A stretch of DNA of 24,971 bases from Desulfovibrio sp. GTDB taxonomy: Bacteria; Desulfobacterota; Desulfovibrionia; Desulfovibrionales; Desulfovibrionaceae. The stretch lies in NCBI GenBank assembly GCA_022837365.1, contig JALHHV010000001.1, forward strand, positions 646 to 25,616. The letters are read 5' to 3'. Below, piece after piece: positions 7,110 to 13,803 of this stretch. The translations under genes and the position numbers were made by a program. The notes beneath the pieces are model-generated. The model worked only from the letters and a program-made list of their open reading frames with translations. It ran no database searches and was not told the DNA's origin. Every line of letters starts with the position of its first letter. The first letter of the stretch is position 1.

Positions 7110-7577
7110 ATGGAGCACAGCGGGAACGCACCGAAGCACGTGGGAGTCGCGCAGCAGGTTGGACTCGCGCTGAGGGCCCATCGACGCCAACTGGGCCAGA
7201 GCCAACGCGCCTACGCCGCCGAACGAGGGATCAGCAAGGCCCAGCTCGCGAAAATGGAGTGCGATGCGTCCGGAGTGACGCTGGGTGCGCTGGCCAGCGC
7301 GCTGGAGGGGACCGGGTTCTGCCTGGTGGTGATCCCGATTGACGCCGCCCCGGACGTCGAGTGGGAACCCTCCGACCTGGAGGCGCGCACCCGTTCAGGG
7401 AGCCGATTCCCGGCGAACCGGGTGGTGAAGAAGACCACGTTCGGGCCCTACTGGTGGGTGTTCCACGAGATGCTGGGCACGGGCGACTGCGGGGCCAAGC
7501 CGGACTGGACTGCGGAGGGGTTCGGGCGTCTCGACTTCGGCGACTTGTTCGGGCCAGGGCCGACCGAGGCGGACTGA
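7110..7577 (+). CDS. Small XRE-type helix-turn-helix protein
   Basis: The protein has 155 residues. Residues 12-66 form an XRE/Cro-type helix-turn-helix: LALRAHRRQLGQSQRAYA, ISKAQLAKMECDASG and LGALASALEGTGF. The C-terminal half (VVKKTTFGPYWWVFHEMLGTG) is aromatic-rich and not a domain I recognise. It may bind a ligand or partner. There is no Shine-Dalgarno sequence. A weak CATCCT box six bases before the ATG would fit leaderless transcription. It lies 77 bases after the peptidase, so co-transcription is possible. Two family A hairpins follow it. Target genes are unknown. Confidence 0.7.
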   Translation: MEHSGNAPKHVGVAQQVGLALRAHRRQLGQSQRAYAAERGISKAQLAKMECDASGVTLGALASALEGTGFCLVVIPIDAAPDVEWEPSDLEARTRSGSRFPANRVVKKTTFGPYWWVFHEMLGTGDCGAKPDWTAEGFGRLDFGDLFGPGPTEAD

Positions 7578-7598
7578 GATGCGTGCTGTTGACGGCCG

Positions 7599-7753
7599 CG
7601 TCCGCTCTTGTCTGGGGGACGTGAGACTGCTTCGCCACAGTAGGCAGATTGACGTGCCCGGGCGCATCTGGATGGCGCGTCGTCCCACGTCCGCTCTTGT
7701 CTGGGGGACGTGAGACTGCTTCGCCACAGTAGGCAGATTGACGTGCCCGGGCA
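7599..7753. repeat. 89-bp-period tandem duplication carrying family A copies A4 and A5
   Basis: The same block of about 64 bases starts at 7599 and again at 7688 and contains family A cores at 7615-7659 and 7704-7748. In both copies the right arm is GCAGATTGACGTGCCC, which pairs poorly with the left arm. The identical divergent right arms show that the duplication came after that divergence. The left arm and loop are unchanged. Confidence 0.88.
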
Positions 7754-7809
7754 GTGTCGGCCGAGGAGGAGAGACCCGGGCGCGGACGGCCGTGCGGACG
7801 CGGCAGGGG

Positions 7810-7893
7810 GGGCGGACGGGCGGGGGCCCGGAGGGCGGACGGGCGGGGGCCCGGAGGGCGGACGGGCGGGGGCCCGGAGGGCGGACGGGCGGA
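7810..7893 (+). repeat. 23-bp G/C minisatellite
   Basis: There are 3.6 copies of a 23-bp unit (GGGCGGACGGGCGG followed by GGGCCCGGA), starting at 7810, 7833, 7856 and 7879. It ends three bases before the stop of the lipoprotein gene on the other strand. Runs of G suggest G-quadruplex potential on the plus strand. Confidence 0.85.
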
Positions 7894-7896
7894 CGC

Positions 7897-8340
7897 TCAG
7901 CTCCGGCCAGGCACGAACACCAGGAGCTCTCGCCCCTCGACGTTCGAGAGCAGCAGCTTCGTATCCGCGACTTCGAAGCGCTCCACGGCCTGGAGGGCGT
8001 CGAAGAAGGCTGCCTCCTGCGCCATCGCCTCGGGGTCGCCGGCGATCTCCGTCCAGGCCAGCGCCCCGAACGAGAACGAGCGGTCGCGGTTCCACGTGTA
8101 GTCCCCGGAGAACGAGTTGACCCCGCTGGTTCCGGTGACGTCGCCGGCGTCGAGGGTCATTTCGGGGGCGGGGTGGTCGGCGAGGACGGGTACCGGTCCC
8201 TCCCCCGAATCGAGCGACTCAAGGGTCCACGGCCCATCGAGAGCCGCGTTGGCGCCGCCGTCCCACGAGTCCACCACCGAGCACGCAGGGAGCAGAAAGG
8301 AGAGAACGCCGATCAGCACCGCCGTTGCGATAGCTCTCAT
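7897..8340 (-). CDS. META-domain (HslJ-like) lipoprotein
   Basis: The protein has 147 residues. The N-terminus MRAIATAVLIGVLSFLLPAC is a lipoprotein signal with lipobox LPAC (Cys20). The rest resembles the META/HslJ fold: LDGPWTLESL, then GTSGVNSFSGDYTW and FSFGALAWTEIAG followed by MAQEAAFFDALQAVERFEV. It would be anchored outside the membrane; the role of this family is poorly known. The ATG at 8340 was chosen because it starts the signal peptide. A TACCCT box six bases upstream and no Shine-Dalgarno sequence suggest a leaderless mRNA. A perfect 20-bp palindrome lies about 95 bases upstream. Confidence 0.82.
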   Translation of the reverse strand: MRAIATAVLIGVLSFLLPACSVVDSWDGGANAALDGPWTLESLDSGEGPVPVLADHPAPEMTLDAGDVTGTSGVNSFSGDYTWNRDRSFSFGALAWTEIAGDPEAMAQEAAFFDALQAVERFEVADTKLLLSNVEGRELLVFVPGRS

Positions 8341-8434
8341 GAGGGGAGGGTAGCGCGGGCTGCGGGGAGCACAGCGCCGGCTGAGGGGAGCAGGATGCCG
8401 CCGCCCGTCGGGCAGCGCGTTCTCGTGGGAGGGA

Positions 8435-8454
8435 TTGTCACGCATGCGTGACAA
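8435..8454. promoter_or_regulatory. Perfect 20-bp palindrome, candidate operator
   Basis: TTGTCACGCATGCGTGACAA is perfectly self-complementary with no loop, which favours a dimeric protein-binding site over an RNA hairpin. It lies between the cardiolipin synthase stop and the META lipoprotein start, both on the minus strand. The binding protein is unknown. Confidence 0.6.
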
Positions 8455-8526
8455 AGCCACCCGGGAGGATTCGGGCATGCGCAGATCCGAGGCCCGCGCG
8501 CCAGCGCCCAAGCACCACCAGCGCCC

Positions 8527-9765
8527 CTACGTCCACCTCCGCACCAGCACCACCGCGCGCTCCAGGGCCCGCTGCCGGCGGGGACGGTTCTCCCACCTCG
8601 TGAGGTCAATCTGCCGGGACCGCGACAAGTCCTCCGCGAAGTGGCGCTCGAGGAGCTGGGTCGTCACGTCGTCGAGCACCACCAACGCCACCTCCTCGTC
8701 GTGGTCCAGGGAACGACGGTTGAGGTTGGAGGACCCAACGAGGGCGGCGGCGTCGTCGATCAACAACACCTTGGTGTGCAGCATGCTCGGCTGGAAGTTC
8801 CACACCCGCACCCCCGCCCCCACGAGCTGCGAATACGTGGATTCGCTCGCGAGCTGGGCCACCCGCTTGTCGAAGTGCGGGCCGGGGATGAGCACGTCCA
8901 CCTCCACCCCGCGCTCGGCGGCATCCACCAGCGCCGAGATCATCGCCGCGTCCGGGGAGAAGTAGGCGGTCTGCAGCCGGATCCGCTCCCGCGCCGACCG
9001 GATCAGCACGTACCACACCGTGTGGATGTCGTCCCAGCCGATGCTCGCGGATCCCCGCACCACCTGGATCACGGCGTCGCCGGAGTGGGGCTGGTCCGGA
9101 AAGCGGTCACGGTCGTCGTAGAGGGGCCGGCCCGTCTCGGCCCAGTTCTGCCCGAACGCCGCCGCCAGTCCGTCCACCGCGGGCCCCTCGATGCGGAAGT
9201 GGGAGTCGCGCCACTCGGACTCGTCGCGGGCGTCGCCGTCCCACTCCTCCGCGATCCCGACGCCGCCGGTGAACGCGATGCGCTCGTCCACGATGCACAC
9301 CTTCCGGTGGCAGCGGTGGTTCTGCTTGAACGGCGACTTCACCCACGGCTTCCGGAACCACTGGACGTCAACGCCCGCTTCCTCCATGCGCTCCACCAGG
9401 CCCCGCTCCATCTGCAGGCCCCCGACGGCGTCGATCAGCACCCGCACCCGCAGCCCCGCCCGGGCGCGGTCGGCGAGGGCGTCCGCGAATGCCTCCGCGG
9501 GCCAGCCCTGCCAGTACACGAAGGTCATCAGGTCCACGGTCCGTTCCGCGGCCCGGATCGCGTCCAGCATCGCGGGGAAGATCTCCACCCCGTTGTGCAG
9601 GACCGTCACCGCGTTCCCCTCGGTGAAGTGCACACCGATCAGCGCCTCCAGGGTGCGGCGCAGGCGGTGGCGTGACTCTTCCCGGCTCTCCGCCACCCCC
9701 GCCGACGGCGACCCCTCCGGGCTCGGGGTGCCGTGGGTGCCCGTGGGGTCGGCGATCGGGGTCAT
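8527..9765 (-). CDS. Cardiolipin synthase-like phospholipase D protein
   Basis: The protein has 412 residues and two phospholipase D HKD motifs: HRKVCIVDERIAFTGG and HTKVLLIDDAAALVGSSN. These are the hallmark of cardiolipin synthases and relatives that transfer phosphatidyl groups. It lacks the N-terminal membrane helices of ClsA-type enzymes, so it resembles the soluble or peripheral ClsB-like type. The ATG at 9765 has an AAGGAA ribosome site at the right distance; longer in-frame starts add only low-complexity sequence. The N-terminal 35 residues are Pro/Gly-rich. The exact substrate is inferred. Confidence 0.87.
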   Translation of the reverse strand: MTPIADPTGTHGTPSPEGSPSAGVAESREESRHRLRRTLEALIGVHFTEGNAVTVLHNGVEIFPAMLDAIRAAERTVDLMTFVYWQGWPAEAFADALADRARAGLRVRVLIDAVGGLQMERGLVERMEEAGVDVQWFRKPWVKSPFKQNHRCHRKVCIVDERIAFTGGVGIAEEWDGDARDESEWRDSHFRIEGPAVDGLAAAFGQNWAETGRPLYDDRDRFPDQPHSGDAVIQVVRGSASIGWDDIHTVWYVLIRSARERIRLQTAYFSPDAAMISALVDAAERGVEVDVLIPGPHFDKRVAQLASESTYSQLVGAGVRVWNFQPSMLHTKVLLIDDAAALVGSSNLNRRSLDHDEEVALVVLDDVTTQLLERHFAEDLSRSRQIDLTRWENRPRRQRALERAVVLVRRWT

Positions 9766-9914
9766 CGGAGTTCCTTCCGGCGCGGTGGGTGTGTTACTGC
9801 CCCATATCGTCGACCTCCGGCGGGGCGGGCGCGAGGGCTGGGGGCGGCCGCCTGGGGTGGCCGCGGGGTTGATCCCAGAGGAGACTGGGGCGGCACACCC
9901 CCAGGAGGCCGACC

Positions 9915-10229
9915 ATGTCCGAATACTCAACCGATCCGCAGCTCGTCATCCTCAAACCCGTCACGGTGGCTGCACTGCGGGAGACCGTGCCGATGTCGGA
10001 GATGCCCAGCTTCTTCGAGCGGGCGTTCCACGCCACGATGGCCGCGGCGCAGGAGCAGGGGATCGACGTCGTCGGGCCCCCGGTGGGGGTGTACTTCGGC
10101 ATGCCCGGCGACACGGTGGATGTGGCGGCCGGGTTCCCCACGGAGCGGCCGGTGACGGCGGTGAATGACGGTGAGCGAACTCGTCACTCTCGTGGATTCC
10201 AACGTGCTGCTGGACATCCTCACGGCTGA
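9915..10229 (+). pseudogene. GyrI-like/AraC effector-binding domain, 3'-truncated
   Basis: There is a good ribosome site (AGGAGG) before the ATG. Residues 8-78 match the start of GyrI-like small-molecule-binding domains: VILKPVTVAALRETVPMSEM, FFERAFHATMAAAQEQG and PPVGVYFGMPGDTVDVAAGF. The family usually runs to about 150 residues with a GPY-type second half. Here recognisable sequence ends near residue 80. The last 20 or so codons are the out-of-frame start of the PIN gene. The downstream half seems to have been replaced at the junction with the VapC-like gene. A short functional protein is possible but unlikely. Confidence 0.6.
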
Positions 10230-10596
10230 TCCGGTGTGGGGGGCGTGGTCCGGCGCGGCGCTCGCGGAGGCGATCGACGCGGGACCGGTGGTGGTGAACC
10301 CGATCGTGTACGCGGAGGTGTCCGTCGGGTTCGACCGAATCGAGGACCTCGACCACACCCTTCCCCCGGACCAGTTCAGGCGGGAGCCCCTGCCGTGGTC
10401 TGCCGGGTTCCTCGCCGGGAGGGCGTTTCTGGCGTACCGACGCGCAGGGGGGAGCCGCCCCACTCCCCTGCCTGGTTTCTACATCGGGGCGCATGCGGCC
10501 GTGGCGGGCTATCGCCTGCTCAGCCGCGACCGCGGGCGCTACAGCACGTATTTCCCCACCGTGGAACTGATCGCTCCGCAGGCGCGCCCGACCTAG
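10165..10596 (+). CDS. VapC-like PIN-domain protein, one catalytic Asp replaced
   Basis: The protein has 143 residues. PIN-domain landmarks are LVDSNVLLDIL (Asp11), NPIVYAEVSVGF (Glu51), the GFYIGAHAAVAGYRLLSRD region and a closing RYSTYFPTVELI. VapC toxins are ribonucleases with a conserved D-E-D-D set. Relatives read P-D-F-x-I-G-A-H-A in the third-acid region, but here residue 104 is Gly (codon GGT; GAT would need one change). Asp122 is present. No VapB-type antitoxin precedes it. Instead, a truncated GyrI-like fragment runs into the start codon. It overlaps the convergent gene by its stop codon (CTAG). It is probably an inactive toxin or one with altered activity. Confidence 0.8.
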   Translation: MTVSELVTLVDSNVLLDILTADPVWGAWSGAALAEAIDAGPVVVNPIVYAEVSVGFDRIEDLDHTLPPDQFRREPLPWSAGFLAGRAFLAYRRAGGSRPTPLPGFYIGAHAAVAGYRLLSRDRGRYSTYFPTVELIAPQARPT

Positions 10597-11072
10597 CCCA
10601 GGTGCCCTTCCCGTGCTTCTTCCACGAGCACGCTGCGGAAGACGTCCACCTGCCCCACGAGCCCATTGTTCAGCGCCACGCCCTCAGGGCCGAAGTAGGT
10701 GAGGTAGTCGAACAGCATCCGGGGGTCGAAGTCCGGGCGTTGCAGGAGCGTCTCGCGGATGGCCTTGAGATCCGCCGCGAGGAGCTGTGTGTGTTCGGCG
10801 AAGGCGTCCGTCTGGACGTCGATGAAGTACAGGAAGTGCTCGAGGGCGACCGCCGGGTCTCCCATGCCGGCCTCTGCCACCACCGCTCGCGCACTCTGGC
10901 GGAGATCCGGAGGGGCGTGGGCGTGCCGGTGCTGCGCGACGATCGGGTCCGCGGCCCAGTCCGGGAGGAGCGAGCGGGAGAACGCAGTGTCCTCCGCCCG
11001 GAGGAGGCCGCTCCAGAACCGCCGCCAGGTCGAGGGCTCAGCGCTGGCCATGATCGCCGCCGCCCAGGGCAT
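10593..11072 (-). CDS. Uncharacterised 159-residue protein
   Basis: I do not recognise the family. The sequence is mixed-composition and helix-rich, with no signal peptide or membrane segment: STWRRFWSGLLRAEDTAFSR, then LEHFLYFIDVQTDAFAEHTQ, LLAADLKAIRETLLQRPDFD and FRSVLVEEAREG. Codon use and composition fit a real protein. The start is uncertain: ATG at 11072 or ATG at 11051, neither with a clear ribosome site. It ends convergently on the PIN gene with overlapping stops. A family B hairpin lies upstream at 11155-11200. Confidence 0.6.
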   Translation of the reverse strand: MPWAAAIMASAEPSTWRRFWSGLLRAEDTAFSRSLLPDWAADPIVAQHRHAHAPPDLRQSARAVVAEAGMGDPAVALEHFLYFIDVQTDAFAEHTQLLAADLKAIRETLLQRPDFDPRMLFDYLTYFGPEGVALNNGLVGQVDVFRSVLVEEAREGHLG

Positions 11073-11154
11073 GCAACAAGGATCCGGGCACCCACGAGGC
11101 GGGCTGGGATTGCTCCACGGCCCAAGTATCCGTCCGTAGGCGTGCGGGCGCCCG

Positions 11155-11200
11155 TCGTGGGGCGGATTTGTTGCACTGGTGCGACAGATCCTCCCCACGA
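11155..11200. repeat. Family B hairpin repeat, solo copy
   Basis: A 21-bp stem (TCGTGGGGCGGATTTGTTGC plus A, opposite TGCGACAGATCCTCCCCACG plus A) surrounds a CTGG loop. It has two G-U-type positions and one mismatch. The right arm is shared with the tandem array at 19.9-20.3 kb (CTCCCCACGAG). It sits between the 159-residue protein gene and the glycine-rich protein gene. Confidence 0.8.
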
Positions 11201-11212
11201 GCGAGCGTGGCT

Positions 11213-11569
11213 TCAGCGCTGCTCGCGCTCCCGCCGCGCCTGCTCGAGGGCCTCCGGCCCGGTCATGCCGGGATGCTCGTGGTGGAGTTGCACGGCCGCG
11301 GCCATGATCTCGGCCTCCTGTTCCGCCTGGGGATCGCTGCCCGCCCAGTCCCCGAGTTCCTGGGCGCCGAGGGCGGCCGCCACCCCGGCTGCCGCGCCGG
11401 CGAGGCCACCGAATCCCGCTCCCGCGGCTGCTCCCGCCACTGTCTCTGCCGCGAGGGCAGCGCCGCCCGCGGCGCCCGCCGCCGTTCCGGCCACGCCCGC
11501 GACGAAGGTGGACTCCGCGTCCTCCAGCGCCTCGTTGAATTCCCGTCGCCTGTCCTGTCCGCCGCCCAT
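11213..11569 (-). CDS. Small glycine/alanine-rich (glycine-zipper-like) protein
   Basis: The protein has 118 residues and a clear ribosome site (AGGAGGGG) before the ATG. Residues 22-68 are a Gly/Ala stretch with GxxxG spacing (AGVAGTAAGAAGGAALAAET, then AGAAAGAGFGGLAGAAAGVA). This suggests a membrane-embedded or tightly packed helical hairpin. The N-terminus is charged. The C-terminus is acidic and helical, with IMAAAVQLHHEHPGMTGPEA and an ARREREQR tail. The family and function are unknown. Some glycine-zipper proteins associate with membranes, but nothing in the context fixes a role. Confidence 0.65.
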   Translation of the reverse strand: MGGGQDRRREFNEALEDAESTFVAGVAGTAAGAAGGAALAAETVAGAAAGAGFGGLAGAAAGVAAALGAQELGDWAGSDPQAEQEAEIMAAAVQLHHEHPGMTGPEALEQARREREQR

Positions 11570-11693
11570 GATGCCCCTCCTGCCGTGATGGTGGAAGGAA
11601 CGGTACTCGCCCGACGGCGGCCGGTGAGAGGGCTTCGCCGCCGAGCGGACCGGCGCGGTGCTGGTAACCGTTCGCGCTGGGGAAGTGACTCGT

Positions 11694-11738
11694 GGGGACG
11701 TGAGACTGCTTCGCCACAGTAGGCAAGCTCACCTCCCC
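11694..11738. repeat. Family A hairpin repeat, copy A6
   Basis: The left arm and loop are identical to A1. The right arm is GCAAGCTCACCTCCCC, with several changes that weaken the stem. It lies upstream of the small glycine-rich protein gene and beyond the end of the fructoside operon. Confidence 0.87.
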
Positions 11739-11827
11739 GGAACATGTTCGGCTCGGGCAATGGCGCGGCACGTCGGGCTCTCGGGCCAGTAGGGCGGGGC
11801 CGTGGCGGGGCCGTCGGGAGCGCGACC

Positions 11828-11917
11828 GTGCGCGATGCCGACGTCGTGGACCCCGACCGCCCGATGCTTCCGCCGGAGACCGTCGAGGAGTCCGACGAGG
11901 AGTACCGCGCCCCCTGA
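11828..11917 (+). pseudogene. Possible short gene or C-terminal remnant
   Basis: A plus-strand frame from GTG reads VRDADVVDPDRPMLPPETVE and then an acidic ESDEEYRAP tail before TGA. The acidic, protein-like composition stands out from the neighbouring low-complexity frames. No ribosome site and no recognisable family. It could be the tail of a lost gene or a coincidence. Confidence 0.25.
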
Positions 11918-11920
11918 GTC

Positions 11921-12895
11921 TCACGCGAGACGGAGCGCGAGCCCGTCCCGCACCACGGGAATCGGGTCCAGGATCTCGCCCTGGAACGCCCCGCCCACCG
12001 TGCCGGAGAAGCCCAGCAGCACCCACTCCCCCGGCGCCCGCTCGATCAGCCGCGCTGCGTACAGGCTCGGGTGATCAAACGTGCCGGCGGCGTCGAAGTC
12101 CCACGGCCCGAGCAAGGACTCGCCCGGCACGAACCACATGCCGCCGGTCGCCTGGGTACTGCGCCGCGGATCCTGCAGCGGATCGGCGCAGCAGAAGATG
12201 AGGAACGGCACCCCGTCCACCACAGCTGTCTGCGGCACCTCCATCTGCCCCCAGCCCGCGGGCTCGGAGAGGGGCGGGCGCACCTCCCAGGTGTCGAGGT
12301 CAGCGCTGACGGCATGCCCGATCACTGCTCGGGTGACGCTGTCGCCCGCTGCCGGCGTACCGGATTCGCCCGCTGCGGGATTGCCCGCTGCGGAACGCGC
12401 GGTCACTAGCATGTGCCACAGCCCGTCGTCGCCGCGGAAGACCCAGGGATCGCGCCAGGCTTCGTCGAACCAGGCACCCGCGGAGAGCTTCTCGTACCAG
12501 CGGGCATCGGCTTCCGTCACCGGCCCGGCCCCCCGACGGCGCCACGTCACCAGGTCGTCCGACTCCGCCACACCCACCCGCTGCACCAGCCACCCCTCCG
12601 CCCGGGAGACCCCGGTGTAGAAGAGCCGCCAGGTGCCGTCGTCGGCCCGCACGACGGACCCGGTCCAGGTGGCGCCGTCGTCCCAGGCTGGCTCGTCGGC
12701 GGTCACCAGGGCGTCGGGCAGCAGCTCCCACTGCACGAGGTCCCCGGACCGGGCGTGGCCGATCGCGGCGCGGCGATGCCGCCGCTCCGGATCGACCAGC
12801 GCCCGGGACGCCCGGAGGAAGAACAGGTGGTGCGCGCCGTCGTCATCACGGACGGGCCAGCTGTCCCACACCCAGTGGTCGGGGAGTCGCAGCAC
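11921..12895 (-). CDS. Clan GH-J glycoside hydrolase (GH32/GH68-like beta-fructosidase)
   Basis: The protein has 324 residues, a five-bladed beta-propeller by motif pattern, with no signal peptide. Clan GH-J landmarks are VWDSWPVRD (nucleophile Asp11), ATWTGSVV near 76-82, WRDPWVF (Asp149 in the RDP triplet) and MEVPQTA (candidate acid Glu219). The WDSWP form is closer to GH68/levansucrase-type sequences than to the WLNDPNG of the neighbouring GH32 enzyme, so substrate preference may differ. It lacks the C-terminal beta-sandwich of classic GH32. The GTG start follows the permease stop by four bases, making it the last gene of the transport operon. Residues about 170-187 hold two (N/T)PAAG(E/D)S units. 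Confidence 0.75.
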   Translation of the reverse strand: MLRLPDHWVWDSWPVRDDDGAHHLFFLRASRALVDPERRHRRAAIGHARSGDLVQWELLPDALVTADEPAWDDGATWTGSVVRADDGTWRLFYTGVSRAEGWLVQRVGVAESDDLVTWRRRGAGPVTEADARWYEKLSAGAWFDEAWRDPWVFRGDDGLWHMLVTARSAAGNPAAGESGTPAAGDSVTRAVIGHAVSADLDTWEVRPPLSEPAGWGQMEVPQTAVVDGVPFLIFCCADPLQDPRRSTQATGGMWFVPGESLLGPWDFDAAGTFDHPSLYAARLIERAPGEWVLLGFSGTVGGAFQGEILDPIPVVRDGLALRLA

Positions 12896-12899
12896 GTCC

Positions 12900-13802
12900 T
12901 CAGCCCTTCACGCCGCTGGCGGCGATCGAGCTGACGAACGCCCGCTGGAACACCAGGAACATGATCAGCACCGGGAGCGTGATCAGGGAGGTGTAGGCCA
13001 TGACTTCACCCCAGGCGGTGTTGAGCTGGAAGAAGTACTGCATTCCCACCATGACCGGCCGCAGCGACTCCTGCTGTACCACCATGAGGGGCCACAGGTA
13101 GGCGTTCCAGGCGGGCAGGAAGGTGAGGATCGCGACCGTGGCGAACACCGGACCGGATAGCGGCACGATGATCCGCGCGTAGATCGTGAACCAGCCGGCG
13201 CCGTCGATGCGGGCGGCCTCGTCGATCGAGGGCGGGATGGTGGAGAAGTTCTGGGTGAACAGGAAGATCGAGAACGCGTTCGCGATGAACGGCACGATCA
13301 TCACCTCGTAGGAGTTGAGCCACCCGATGTCGTACTTCAGGATGCCGTTCTCCCACACCAGGGTGGGCAGCTTGCTGACCCAGTACACCATCGGGACCGC
13401 GATGGTCTCGAAGGGCACGATCAGCGTCGCGATGATCAGGGACAGGACCAGCTTGCGGCCGCTCCACTCCATCCGGGACAGGGCGAAGCCGGCCATCGAG
13501 TTCACCAGCAGGCCGAGCCCCACGATGAGCACGGTCACGAACACGGAGTTGAACAGGAACCGCGCGAACGGCACCCGCTCGAACACCCCGCCGTAATTGG
13601 CGAACGAGATGTCCCCGACGGGCAGGAACGCATTGATGGAGTCCACGTCCGCCAGGATCTGGGCGTCCGGCTTGAGGCTGGAGACGAACATGAAGATCAG
13701 CGGGAACATGAATGTGATCGCGAGGAGCGTCATGGGGATGTAGAGCAGGATCGTGCGGCGCCGCTTCGCCGCCCTCATGTCAAGGGACTTCTTGCCGGCC
13801 AT
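12900..13802 (-). CDS. ABC sugar transporter permease, MalG type
   Basis: The protein has 300 residues and about six membrane helices, the first at about residues 18-40. The inner-membrane EAA loop (DEAARIDGAGWFTIYARIIV, Glu195 onward) contacts the ATPase. It is a carbohydrate uptake permease (CUT1 type) pairing with the product of the adjoining upstream permease gene. The start codon follows that gene's stop by one base (TGACATG), so translation is probably coupled. No ATPase gene is present. In Actinobacteria such systems often share an MsiK-type ATPase encoded elsewhere. Confidence 0.92.
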   Translation of the reverse strand: MAGKKSLDMRAAKRRRTILLYIPMTLLAITFMFPLIFMFVSSLKPDAQILADVDSINAFLPVGDISFANYGGVFERVPFARFLFNSVFVTVLIVGLGLLVNSMAGFALSRMEWSGRKLVLSLIIATLIVPFETIAVPMVYWVSKLPTLVWENGILKYDIGWLNSYEVMIVPFIANAFSIFLFTQNFSTIPPSIDEAARIDGAGWFTIYARIIVPLSGPVFATVAILTFLPAWNAYLWPLMVVQQESLRPVMVGMQYFFQLNTAWGEVMAYTSLITLPVLIMFLVFQRAFVSSIAASGVKG

Positions 13803-13803
13803 G

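Noticed and set aside
2334..7752. Family A as integron attC sites
   Set aside because: The core lacks the GTTRRRY-type boxes and no integrase is present. Only the gene-by-gene placement is similar.
11263..11760. Minus-strand frame through hairpin A6 upstream of the glycine-rich protein
   Set aside because: It overlaps the glycine-rich gene in another frame. That gene has the better ribosome site and protein-like sequence.
10593..12026. 477-codon minus-strand frame spanning hairpin A6, the glycine-rich gene and the 159-residue gene
   Set aside because: Only the last 159 codons look like protein. The upstream part is repeat-derived and overlaps a better gene in another frame.
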